From NCBI RefSeq assembly GCF_002775205.1, contig NC_036458.1, forward strand, positions 4,184,560 to 4,248,559: a stretch of DNA of 64,000 nucleotides, written 5' to 3'. A program made the translations under genes and the position numbers. Position 1 is the stretch's first letter. Every line of letters begins with the position of its first letter. This document shows positions 22,725-32,237 of this stretch, piece after piece. Source of the stretch: Xiphophorus maculatus (Eukaryota; Chordata; Actinopteri; Cyprinodontiformes; Poeciliidae). The notes under the pieces are model-generated. The model saw only the letters and a program-made list of their open reading frames with translations, had not been told where the DNA came from and ran no database searches.

Positions 22725-24942
22725 CTGGCAATGAAAGGAGACAAAACGAGCAGTTGGATTACATTCAGGAGGACAAAGAAAAACAAAACAAAAACAGCTC
22801 TGGACAAAAGTTTTGATTAATGTTAAGTTTTGGCTTTAATCGTTAATTTTAAACCAGTTTTCTAGAGTGCAATTTATTTAATAAACAACCTCCACAATAA
22901 ATGTCAGAAGAAAGAAACACAGAAAGAAAGAGGGAAAGAAAGAAGATAAAGGAAGAAAGAAAGAAACAACAAAACAAAAAAGAAAGAAAGGAAGAAAGAA
23001 AAATGAAGGAAAGAAGAAGCGACAGAAGGAAAGATAGAAGGAAGAACGGAAGGAAAAGAGGAGGGAAGCAAAGAAGGATGATAAAGGAAAGAAGAAACAA
23101 AGGAAGGAAAGAGGGGAAGGGGGAAGGAAGGAATGACGAAAGAAACAAAAGGAGGAAGGAATGAAGGAAGGATCCAAAAAGAAAGGAATAATACATAAAG
23201 AAAGGATAGACGAATGAAAAAGGACAGATGATGCAATAATTATTGTAAACATTTCAGATTCAATGAAATATGATTTAAAGATGTAAACTCTGGGTGGATT
23301 TTATTTCATTCCTTTGAGGTAAAATCTCTGGATTCGATTTTTTCGCTGTATTTCTGTTCACCTGTGAAGATCCCGGCGTGGATCCCCGGGGCGCTGGGCC
23401 TGGCGGTCAGGTGTCCTCTCTCCCTGTGGTGTCGCAGGTATCGCTCCCTGAGCCGGTACTTCTGGCCCACGGCCTCCTTCGCCTCCTCGCTGTCCGGCTG
23501 CTTCCCTCTGTGCCTGAAGTGGCCCTCGCCGTTCCTGATCGGATCAAACACACGCGCCGTGAGCGACACCCGAGCCGCCACCGAGACAAAGCCGGCCGGA
23601 GCGGCGGACACACCTCTCGCAGGTGCAGCATTCGCACATTTCGTTGCCTTCGCCGAAGAAGCTGGCGCCATAGTAACAGGTGATTTCCTCCCCAGGCGAG
23701 ATGGGTCGGATCACTTCCACGCAGGCGATGTTCTTCTCACCGGGGAGAAACTTGACAGGTGCAAAAAGAGAGGAGAGAAAAAAAACAACAGATTAGACAA
23801 AAGGTGGGTCCAACAACAACAGATGTGCCAGAAAACATAAAATAAGAGATAATTTCTGTAATAAAAACGCAGGTCGGCGATGTTTTACCTTGCAGTTCGG
23901 TTTGCAGTCTTCAATCCAGGAGACAAATGGAAAAGAAAAAGATTTCAGTTAATAATTGACTCACCATATCAATGGAAATCAGGGCTGCAAAAAACGATCA
24001 TTTTAGTAATCGATTAATTTGATAAAGAAATCACCGCATTCCAATGATTTTCATTTAACCACGTGAGCCTTTTATTTTATTAATTCTTTATTTTTTAAGA
24101 AAAACAAACATTTTACTGCATAAAATGAAATAACAGCATTCCTTTTATGGATGCTAACCAGCTGAAGCTAAAGTTTTGCATAAAACATTTTCACAGACAA
24201 AGAATGTTGTTCCATCCTAAATGCAAAACTTATCTATATTTTGTAGTTTTGGCTAAATTACGGCTTTAATTCTGTTCATCTTTTCACCATTTTTTAAGTC
24301 TGTATACAAACGATTAATTGATTTAGTTCATGATCATTTCAATAATTAATTAATCAATCTTTCTGGCTGTGAAAAATAGCCTGGATAAGAATTGTATTAT
24401 TTATAGTTATGGTGGGGAAAAATATAATCTTAACAATAACAATGAACTCATTAATAAAACCCATAAACTGATAATAAATTTACCGTTTTGTTTTGCCATT
24501 TGAATCATTTTCCCCTAAATATTAATTCAATCTATGAACAACAAACAAACAAAACCTTAATCAAAAGAAATCCCACAAAATATCAAAATTAAATTTTACT
24601 GCCTTATTCCTCATCTCCAGTGGAAACTAAAGGAGCGCCCCCATCAGTCTTATTCAGGTAATGCAGTTTTAAAACCAAAATTAAAGGTGCAACTTTTTAA
24701 AATAAGATTATTGTTGCAGCAGGATTAAAATAGCAATAAAAACAAACACTTCAGGAAACATTTTAGAGGTGAAATATTCCATTTTATGACCTTAAAATCT
24801 TCATTAACATTTATCTTCTATAATGATAAATTGTTAGTTCACAATACATTTAATAATCAATTAACTGTTAAATGGAGAATAAAAACTCAAAAAAGGGAAA
24901 TTACTGAAAGAACACACGCAGACAAGTAATTAAGTGAAAATG

Positions 24943-24973
<31 letters not shown>

Positions 24974-27900
24974 AATTTTGCATTTAAAATAAAAAACAAA
25001 CATTTCTTTGCCTAAATCTATCCAACTCACAACCCTTACAGTCATGCTGAGTCTAAACGATTAATTGATTATTCTGACGATTAATCGGGTGAAAAAATTA
25101 CACATTTTGCAGATTTTCATTTAATATCAGAAATACATTTAAAGATGCAAACAATTCAATTTCTTTTTTAAATAAGAAAAACATTTTTGTCTAAAGTACA
25201 ACAGCAATTATTTAGTAAACAAAAGTAGCAGAAGATGAAAAGATAAAAACAAATATTTTTTATCTTATAGAAGATAAAAAATACTTCTAAAAATAGATTT
25301 ACTCTTAAATGCAATACGTTTATATTTTTGTTTTATTTACTGCTCTGAGTGTGTCCTTCTTTCAGCAAATTGCCTTTTTGAGTCTTCATTTAACAATTAA
25401 TCCATTACTTAATTAGTTGATTATATCAGCAATCGATTAATCACGATTAATCCAGTTAATTGCACTAATTCTTAGCCTGTAAAATGATAAAAGCAGAGAA
25501 AAGACGCTCACCATGGTTGATAAACGCTGCGGGCCCGAGCCACAGCTGAGCGCAGCGTTTACGTGTGGAGTACATGACGCTGAAGTCGTTGACCCCTGCC
25601 CTCAGCACGACGCTGTCCGCGGGGTTCAGTTCCGCTATGCAGCCCAGTAGGACCTCCACGCGCTCTCCAACGAACCTGCAGGACAGACGAACAGACGCAG
25701 CTGTGAGAGCTCAGGGCAGAACTGGAACCGACAGCTGGAAGAAGAGGGAGGGAGGGATTACCAATGCCTGGTAGTCGTTATCTTCGCTCCGTTGGTCTCC
25801 GACGAATATCTATCACACGACTCTATCTTGATCCCACTGTCCAGCAGGAAGGCACTGAGGTAGCGATACACCTGCAGCCACATCCAACAACACATAACGG
25901 TGACCTATTATGCTTCCTTGAACAGGTCAGGGTAGCTCTATGGACTAAACAAAACATGTATGACAGATTTCTTTAGACAAAATCATCCTTAGATAATGGA
26001 TTTAGTCTGTTCGGTTTCAGAATGAGATGTTTTAGGGCCTCTTGTTACTTTAAATCTAAATAAGTTGCTGTTTACACTCACATTTTAAAATGGCACACAA
26101 TTACACAACCGTACAACTTTGAAAAGCAGAAGTGGAACCTCCTGCACAGCCAACAAGAATGCAGTAAGTGACTTCTGAATGCTAAGTCAACAACAAAACA
26201 CTTGTACTTTCCAGCAGCCATTATACATCAGTAAAACCAGCTGCCCAAACCTGTTGGAGCTCAGCTTGGATTGCTAGGTAACAGGCGGAATTCCATTGAG
26301 GTTGCTAGGTAACGGTCATTGCCCAAAGAATGTGACTTAATCTTGATGTTTTTGAAACGGCTCATTTTCCAGACTCCAAAAAACATTAATTTACTGCTAA
26401 AACTGGCTGAATGTTTTTTTTTTCTTAACTTGTGCTGTTTCTAGAAGCAGTTCATATCCAAGTGGGAGTACAAAAACATGAAAAATTGTAATTTTGCATA
26501 ATATGTCCCCTTTCCTACAATTCCAAGATGTAGTCCTTTGATATTTTGTACCAATTGAAGTCAAATTTAGCTTAAAAATATTATCTGGTGTTCTCAAATT
26601 ACATAATTTGGTACTAAAGCTGCAGTTCTTGACAAATCAGACTTCAAAGAGGTATGAAAAGATTTGAGTTTATTTTTAAGCCACATTGCCCCGCTCTGCG
26701 ATGACGTTACAATGACTAAGGATTTATAAAGATGAATGATTAAGTTCATATGCATGAATCAGCCTGCAAACATGCTGGTTCATCCTGACCTGCAGGTTTA
26801 GACACATGTTGCCATTTTCTATTTCCTTCCTTTTCCAATTAGCTTCAACTCCATCAGCTTCTCTTTGTAGTAACAGCAGAAATAAACCAAAACTTGATCT
26901 CAACGTGTCTCTGTAGCTCCGGCAGTGTGAACGAAGCACCACATGAACATGCAAAACGAACTGAGTCTAGACCCATTTTTACTTTTCTAGGTGTGAAAAC
27001 TATCACATCTGTAAGGCTGAGTGTAAAACATGAATATATGTGTGAAGACTCTTTAACAGCTGCTACTGTCACCAACTGTTCCACACATCTAACATCAGAT
27101 TTCCACATTTATAAAGACCCCAAATTAGTTGTTTTCCAGTAAATTTTAAAACATTCTGGTAATTTGAGTTGGCCTGTTGCAATAAAGGAATTAAATTTAT
27201 GACAAATTGGAACAAACACAATAATTTCAATTTGCATTATTCATTATTTTTCTCTTTCCTCTCTCTCTTTCTACAAAAAACTGGATGACTCTGCGCTTCA
27301 GTTTGGTTCTTTTGCCTCAACTGGCTCTTTTTTGAAGGACAATGTTGTTTACATAGACTTCATAATTGATTTCATTTGTTGTTTACACATTTCCAGAAAT
27401 CATCCAGGATGCCTCCTGCACTAAATATAGATTCTTCAAAGCACAAGTTGTGATTTATGTTTGGCATATAAGAAACACTAGTTTCGTAAACTCATAATCT
27501 ATACTTTGAAAACATCAAAAATTTACACTTTCTTTTAAAAATAGCTTCTGTCTTTGGATTTTGCACAAAAAAAAGCAAATTGATGATGCAAAACTAATAT
27601 AAACTTAATCATTTAAATTTAAAGAAACATAAAACAGCAGATTTTAACAAATATTTTCTTCAAGATAATAAGAGAAAGAGAATGTGGCCCCCGTTTAGAT
27701 GCCTACATGTTGTCTCAGCAGCTCCTGCCGGTGGCTCCCCAGAGCGTTGAAGTAGTCGCCAGCGAGTTCGCCAACAGTCAGCGCCTCAAACGTGGCGTTG
27801 AAGTCGTGCGTTCGCTGAAACCGCAGCAGCGTCTCCTTGAGGACACCCCAGCGTCTGATCTCTGGTGCCGGACTGGAACGGAAATAACGACAGATTAAAA

Positions 27901-29288
27901 ACACAAACGCAGAGAAACAGAGGGAACTATTTTGATATTTTGGGAGATGCAGAATCTTCAATGTTTACTAAAAATCAGTGGGAAATGTTTGTGACTAAAT
28001 GCTAACGGTGCAAAAGAACCACAAGAAAAATTCCAACAGTTAAAATCACAAGTCGTACGACAACAGAGTGCAAAATAATACAAGCAGAAAGTCGGAAAGT
28101 TAAGACAATAAAATAGTAAAAACACGTAACAATTTAAATGAGGAATGTTGTGTCTTGTGAACATTTTTACAGAAAACACTAAATACTTAATCTTTTAACA
28201 AATCAGCAGCAAATTATTAGTAGTAGCAGAAATGTGTCTAACTGAACTGAGGCGAAAGCATTAACTTCACTTTTCAATTCACTCCAGGAACTTTTTCCTT
28301 ATTAAAACAACTTTTTTCTGTCATTTTAAGTTACTCTTCTGGTAAAATTGCATCTTTTAAGAAAAAAAATTTTTTTTTACAACGTTATTCTCAAAATTAA
28401 GCAAAAATTATTGTATCTTGGCCCTAATGTTCTGCTATACAACTGTTAAAGAATGACTGAAATAAAATTCACTTTTTCAGAATATTTTCTGTCATTTGTA
28501 ACTTTATTTTTAGAAAAGAAATTGAGGTAAAGTAATAAAATCTGATCTGGAGCAAGTAGGTGTTTTTGTCTGCAGGAACAACATTCAAATCTGTATCTGT
28601 AAAAATAATAAACTATGCAGTAACATTTTTGGCTTAGTAAACTGTTACAAAAGATTAAATAGAGTTTATTCTACATACAGTTAAAAGGCAGGACATTCAA
28701 CAATGCTGATATTTAATGTCAACTACGAAATTTGAAACTGGTATTGTTTTAATAATAATAAAAAGCTATTCATTTCTTTTTTGCTTCTTTTTCAGGTTGT
28801 TGTATGTGACAAATAATAATGCTCTTCATGACACCAGCTGCACAAAACATTAGATTTTTGTCACTAACCTGCATACAGTTAACAATATATTCAAATTTAT
28901 TGATAGGAAATAGTAAAAATAACATATTTTTTAGCTTTCGAACCTCCACATATTCTTGTCATGATAAGAAAATGCCTCAAATGATAAGAGATTTGATCAG
29001 AAGCAACGACTTTTCACTGATTACTGTAAAAACTGAGAAACGCTGTTGTAGAAATCTTAAGTTTTACATGATTTTGGAGTCATTTGAAGTAATTTCAGTT
29101 TTCCTATGTTTTTATATGAGGGGAAGCTCTTTCACACATGCTGCTAACACGCTAGTTGACAGTGTTTTGGATTACCTTATGTTCATTTTATGGGTGCTGA
29201 AGCCCAGAAGAGGGTCCAGCACCAAACTGGTGGCCAGGTCATCGGTCTCACACAACTCCTTCACACTCATTCTAGTGTAGCCGTCCAT
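18115..29288 (-). CDS. kmt5c: SUV4-20H-type histone H4 lysine-20 methyltransferase, KMT5C-like, with very long C-terminal extension
   Basis: Eight coding exons, in transcript order: 29288-29176, 27872-27707, 25871-25762, 25675-25512, 23908-23889, 23750-23614, 23534-23362, 22724-18115. All have GT-AG borders, and the phases join into 1,830 codons. The family adds the second and third methyl groups to H4K20 in nuclear chromatin. Seen: the N-terminal family block ([15 protein letters not shown]), SET motifs [11 protein letters not shown] and FINHDCKPNC (about residues 181-190), GEEITCYYG (211-219) and post-SET cysteines CECCTC (230-235). KMT5C rather than KMT5B is favoured by the short N-terminus, LRAGVNDFS, the NGEG after the post-SET cysteines and the C-terminal [15 protein letters not shown]. 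Mammalian KMT5C is under 500 residues, so residues 295-1830 are a large, apparently disordered addition. Orthology (B versus C) is an inference. Confidence 0.88.
22905..23215 (+). repeat. 310-bp homopurine (GGAA/GAAA) tract in kmt5c intron 7
   Basis: Nearly all bases are A or G, built from AAAGAAAG, GGAAGGAA and GAAGAAAG units. On the transcribed minus strand this is a long pyrimidine tract between exons 7 and 8. Long purine/pyrimidine mirror tracts can form triplex DNA. The predicted Lys/Glu- or Phe/Ser-rich peptides in all frames are artefacts of the repeat. Confidence 0.85.
23362..23534 (-). CDS. kmt5c: kmt5c coding exon 7
   Basis: Begins [20 protein letters not shown] and includes [10 protein letters not shown], resembling the KYxLRE segment that follows the post-SET region in KMT5B/C. 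Acceptor GATCAG ends at 23535; donor is ACAG then GTGAAC at 23361. An overlapping open frame extends upstream through intron 6, but that part lacks family sequence. Confidence 0.85.
23614..23750 (-). CDS. kmt5c: kmt5c coding exon 6, SET C-terminal and post-SET zinc site
   Basis: Encodes [20 protein letters not shown], then [18 protein letters not shown] and CECCTCER. The aromatic CYYG lies in the cofactor pocket and the CxCxxC helps hold a structural zinc in the family. Donor is GAGAG then GTGTGT at 23613; the following intron is 79 bp. Confidence 0.93.
23889..23908 (-). CDS. kmt5c: kmt5c coding exon 5, 20-nt microexon in the SET domain
   Basis: A 20-base exon bounded by TTGAAG at its 3' splice site and GTAAAA at its 5' splice site. 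Joined to exon 4 it completes D and adds CKPNCK, restoring the invariant NHDCKPNC motif. Exon 6 then continues in frame with FLPGEK. Without this exon the frame shifts, so it must be included for an active enzyme. Too short for standard open-reading-frame listing; found by searching for the missing motif. Confidence 0.9.
23980..24375. mobile_element. MITE with CGATTAAT ends (family D), copy 1, kmt5c intron 4
   Basis: Starts GGCTGCAAAAAACGATC then TAGTAATCGATTAATTTG; ends AACGATTAATTGATTTAG and AATTAATTAATCAATC. The copy at 25052-25462 shares the ends and the TTTTTTAAATAAGAAAAAC-like interior. No coding capacity. Confidence 0.55.
24946..24974. repeat. (AT)n microsatellite in kmt5c intron 4
   Basis: About 14 perfect AT dinucleotide units. 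Likely length-polymorphic. Confidence 0.9.
25052..25462. mobile_element. Family D MITE, copy 2, kmt5c intron 4
   Basis: Begins AGTCTAAACGATTAATTGAT and CGATTAATCGGGTG, ends AGCAATCGATTAATCACG and ATTAATCCAGTTAATTGC. A weaker relative lies at about 43140-43440. It ends about 50 bases from the exon 4 donor. Confidence 0.6.
25512..25675 (-). CDS. kmt5c: kmt5c coding exon 4, SET domain core
   Basis: Encodes [29 protein letters not shown] and [13 protein letters not shown], the most conserved block of SUV4-20 enzymes, ending within the codon for the Asp of NHDC. Acceptor CTGCAG ends at 25676; donor is CATG then GTGAGC at 25511. The 86-bp intron separating it from exon 3 is typical of compact teleost genes. 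Confidence 0.92.
25762..25871 (-). CDS. kmt5c: kmt5c coding exon 3, start of SET region
   Basis: Encodes [16 protein letters not shown] and then [13 protein letters not shown], matching the family's segment leading into the SET domain. Acceptor GGCTGCAG ends at 25872; donor is TTG then GTAATC at 25761. The acceptor lies only about 26 bases from the edge of a MITE (25898-26514). Confidence 0.87.
25898..26514 (+). mobile_element. Family A MITE, copy 2, next to kmt5c exon 3 acceptor
   Basis: Left end GGTGACCTATTATGCTTCC, right end GCATAATATGTCCCCTTT; these are inverted repeats of about 16 bases. Interior landmarks match copies 1 and 3. In the gene's orientation it lies in intron 2, and its inner edge is about 26 bases before the exon 3 acceptor, so the branch point is probably inside transposon sequence. 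Confidence 0.75.
26641..26700. repeat. Fragment of GGGCTGGGCGATA family (family F)
   Basis: AAGCCACATTGCCCCGCTCTG matches, with changes, the right end of the complete element at 35046-35590. Only the terminal piece remains. Confidence 0.4.
27165..27400 (-). mobile_element. Family B MITE, truncated copy in kmt5c intron 2
   Basis: Opens GGCCTGTTGCAATAAAGG and continues with CTCTTTCCTCTCTCTTTCTA and TTTACATAGACTTCATAATT, then stops short of the far terminus. Confidence 0.55.
27707..27872 (-). CDS. kmt5c: kmt5c coding exon 2
   Basis: Encodes an N-terminal helical segment ([16 protein letters not shown] through [16 protein letters not shown]) that precedes the SET domain in this family. Acceptor TTCCAG ends at 27873; donor is CAT then GTAGGC at 27706. 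The 166 nt join phase 2 from exon 1 to phase 0. Confidence 0.85.
28270..28565. repeat. Family F MITE, internal fragment in kmt5c intron 1
   Basis: Shares GACTGAAATAAAATTCACTT, CAGAATATTTTCTGTCATT and TTAGAAAAGAAATTGAGG with the element at 35046-35590. Termini are missing. Confidence 0.45.
29176..29288 (-). CDS. kmt5c: kmt5c coding exon 1 (start codon)
   Basis: The acceptor is at 29310-29309 (GATTGCAG) and the donor at 29175-29174 (AAG then GTAATC). I start at the ATG at 29288: it has G at -3 and +4, and an in-frame TGA lies four codons upstream. A second in-frame ATG at 29270 begins the stretch [15 protein letters not shown], which aligns with the conserved N-terminus of the family. Either start could be used. 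Ends in phase 2. Confidence 0.85.
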
Positions 29289-29307
29289 TGCCTCCCACCA
29301 TCAGCAT
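29272..29307 (-). CDS. Upstream ORF overlapping the kmt5c start
   Basis: The first ATG of this exon, 29307, opens an 11-codon frame ([11 protein letters not shown]) that ends in TAG at 29274-29272. It overlaps the proposed ATG at 29288 in another frame, and its stop is one base before the second in-frame ATG at 29270. This arrangement could favour re-initiation at 29270. Whether it is translated is unknown. Confidence 0.45.
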   Translation of the reverse strand: MLMVGGNGRLH

Positions 29308-29673
29308 GCTGCAATCACAGGGGTCAAAACAACGATACGTTACAGGGATCTGAAGCATTTCTGCACAACCAGTCTGCAGAGAACAAGCGGAATAGCTTGG
29401 TTTAGGTGCTCAGATCAGCAGCACACAATCTCTTCATGCAGCATGTTGTTCATCTTTAATTTGCATGTTCAATAGTGCAATAAAAACAAGGTCCAATGAG
29501 GTTCTGTAGGGTATTAGCCCGCTGTGTTCTGATCAGAGGAGGGAGGAGGCTGTACGTTTAGCGGCCTGCAGCTAACGGAACATTACTGCATCATTTAGCT
29601 GATAAAATATACACCCTGCGGTCTAATATTTAAAACAGCCTCCTTATTAGAAGATGCAGGAATTATAACCCAC

Positions 29674-29830
29674 CTGGGAGTCGTTTTGTAGCCGACGAAA
29701 GCACCGCCAGGTAGACAAGTTAACGCCTGGAAGCGAAAGTTAGCCTAGCAACATAAAGTAGCTAGCTCTCCGCCGATCAGCTGCAAACGAAAATGGAGTC
29801 TGCTCGTCACTCCGTGTCCTGGCTGGTTGG
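29674..29830 (-). other. kmt5c: kmt5c 5' UTR exon (non-coding)
   Basis: A clear donor, CTCCCAG then GTGGGT, lies at 29674/29673, 365 bases upstream of the acceptor of coding exon 1. The 5' limit is approximate. Placement just downstream of the CCAAT-containing region supports it as the transcription start exon. Confidence 0.55.
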
Positions 29831-30120
29831 GTGGCGATAACGAAACAAATCCCGGTGTGAATCCCGAAAAGTACAAACGCACGACATTCCAGTAAAACGG
29901 GACGAAAATGTTTTAAATGTGTCGTAAATTAGCTTTGCAAAGATCGCCTAAAAGTTGATGAGAAACCTCCATCACAACCAAACTATTCATGACCACGCCC
30001 ACGGACTTACCTATTGGCTGAGGCCAACTTCAATTACGCAAGGAAAGCGTTCCAAGCTCTCTGATTGGCCAGCTGGTGAGTGGGGGTTGCCGCCCATGCT
30101 GGACAGTGGTGAGAACGGTG
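29831..30120 (-). promoter_or_regulatory. kmt5c: kmt5c promoter region with CCAAT boxes
   Basis: On the minus strand, CAGCCAATAGG (about 30012-30022) and GGCCAATCAGAG (about 30058-30070) are CCAAT boxes, in a stretch richer in CpG than its flanks. No TATA box is evident, which fits a broadly expressed chromatin gene. The start site is not determined. Confidence 0.5.
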
Positions 30121-31639
30121 AGAACCTCTTATAGTACAGCGAGCTGTAGTGATGGGAATTCAGTATGTTTACTGAGATTCGAATTATTTGGCTTAATTCG
30201 TTAAAAAGAACTGAATCGGTCGGCTCCTAAATGTCTCTTCACTAGACGATCTTTAATTTTTTTTTTTTTTTTTTACGAAAGCACGGTAGTTTTATGGTGC
30301 TTTTATTTATTTATTTATTTTTTTTTTATCATTTTAAAAATAATTTCTACTGTAGAAACCGGAGCAAAACTATATTTTATTGGAAGAGTAGTTTGCTAAA
30401 CTGGTTGTTTTTTTAAGTTAATCTTAAAATATAAGACACATAGTTGGTATTTTAGTCATTAAAATCCAGCTCCCTATAGTTTATGTTATGTTTTCACAGT
30501 GTTTACATTCAAATACATTAATAACATCAGCCAACCTTGTGGAGAACATTGATTAAATTAATTAATTTACGCCTTAAGTATTTGTGGCTCACAAAGTTTT
30601 AGATTTCTTTTTTCCTGACTTTTCCTTAGTTTTTAAACCATAGCAGCTATAAAACATTAGTGGATTAATGCTGAATTGGTCTGTTTTTACAGCTTTTAAA
30701 TGGGAGAAAAAAAATATGGTCTAATAATTAGGTTGCTATGATATTCAGCTATTGAACGTAAATAGAACTAATCCTAAATAGTCTTAATCAGCTTATAGTT
30801 TAGACAATAATGTTACTTCTTTCTTTATGTATTAAAAAATTAACTTATTAATGACCAAATTAAAACCAGTGCATGTCAGCTTTGACTGTTCATTCAAAAT
30901 GAGCCGGCAGATCCAACTGCCTCGGCCATGACTGACACACATCACTCCTGCTCAAAATAATCACAAACAGGGAAACGGATCACAGTCAGATCACATATTT
31001 AAAACCTACATTGACAGTAAGCTAATAAATACTGGGTAATTTTGCTGATTTAACCATTAGCAGAGTCGCATTTTAACTTGCTGTAATCTGGATGTTTTCT
31101 AGCAATTCAGTCTTCAATACTCTGGACAAGTTTGAACTGGAAAACATTTCAAAGTGGCGGCTCTGCGAATCCTGACGTATATCAACTATTTGAGCCTCCG
31201 TGAACAGAAAGCTGCTGTGTCTGCAGGGAAAATCTATCAGTAATGTTTTTATAAACCGAATGATTGATGATTCTCAGGAGAAAGTTTGTGTTGGCAGCTG
31301 AGCGTAGTTTCTGATCAGAATAGTTTAATTTTGTAAAAAGAGAAAGTGTCTCACGAAGCCAAGCAGTATTCCCAGAATAAGTAAGTTAATGAACTCACAT
31401 CCTGGAATATTTGTTTCTTTACAAACATGAAGGGCTTTAGCCTCACCAGATTATTTCCATTCAATGTCGCATTAATTTTCCGCATCCTAGGTGCACAAAA
31501 GAGCATCACAGGAGCTCCTTCCTCCTAGCATCTGTGTTAAATGTTGACATACATGCTGGTGTTTATTGTTTCTTCTTGTAAATATTAAATACACCAAAAC
31601 ATTTTGAAAATTAATCTACCCTGTTGTACACTCCTTTGG
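30121..31639. other. Intergenic DNA with a hAT-like fragment
   Basis: GTAGTGATGGGAATTCAG at about 30149, followed by GAACTGAATCGGTCGGCTCC, resembles the start of a teleost hAT MITE. A T-run (30255-30275) and TTTA units (30300-30320) follow. No exon or gene recognised. Confidence 0.4.
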
Positions 31640-32237
31640 ACTGGAGGGCAGAATATCAAAAATTATACTTAAGTAAGAGAAGTGTTACTTCAACATATTT
31701 TTACTCAAGTAAAAGTAAAAAGTAGCCATCCAAAAAAATTTACTCAAGTTAGAGTAAAAAAGTATTTTGTAAGAAGTCTACTGAAGTAGAAAGTAACTGA
31801 TCAGATTATCAGTCATTTAATATTTGAAAATTGCATCATCAGATGGACCAAAATATAAAGTTAAGTGGAAATTTGGGTATTTTAAGAACCAAAATTACAA
31901 CAATTTATACAAGTAACAAAAAATAACAAAACCAGGGAAAAGAAAATTTTTCAAATAAATTTCTTTCAATAAAAAAACTCATGAAACTTTAAGAAAAGCT
32001 GCAGGTGTGGGTCTGTGTCTGGTGGATATTTGGTTAAAATATTTGTTTTTCACTCAGCAGGTAGAAAATCCAGAAATTTTACTCAAGTAAGAGTAGAAAT
32101 ACTTCATAATACAACTACTCAAGTAAAGAGTATCAAGTGCAGCGTAGTAAAAATACTCTTAAAGGTTTTTTTTTTTCAAAAAAGTTACTCAAGTAAATGT
32201 AACTGAGTAAAAGTAACTAGTTACTACCCAACTCTGT
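31640..32237 (+). mobile_element. Family E repeat, most complete copy
   Basis: Rich in TTACTCAAGTAAAAGTA motifs and ends CTAGTTACTACCCAACTCTG. The order of motifs is the inverse of 14925-15290, and a partial copy lies at 53985-54113. No protein. Confidence 0.7.

Noticed and set aside
18856-22734. Many plus-strand open frames opposite the kmt5c terminal exon
   Set aside because: They are shadows of the 4.6 kb coding exon, with no family motifs and no splice sites of their own.
22849-23252. Minus-strand frames rich in Phe, Leu and Ser, and plus-strand frames rich in Lys, Arg and Glu
   Set aside because: They translate the homopurine tract; the composition comes from the repeat.
23306-23671. 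121-codon minus-strand frame starting within kmt5c exon 6
   Set aside because: Only its lower half (exon 7) is coding; the upper part reads exon 6 in the wrong frame and crosses a 79-bp intron.
28819-29280. 153-codon plus-strand frame
   Set aside because: Overlaps kmt5c exon 1 antisense and has no family motif.
18115-29288. Assignment to KMT5B rather than KMT5C
   Set aside because: Neighbourhood with a PP1 catalytic gene recalls the human KMT5B region, but the short N-terminus, [16 protein letters not shown] and the C-terminal RLVVxDGxVDLD fit KMT5C better. Left as the less likely alternative.
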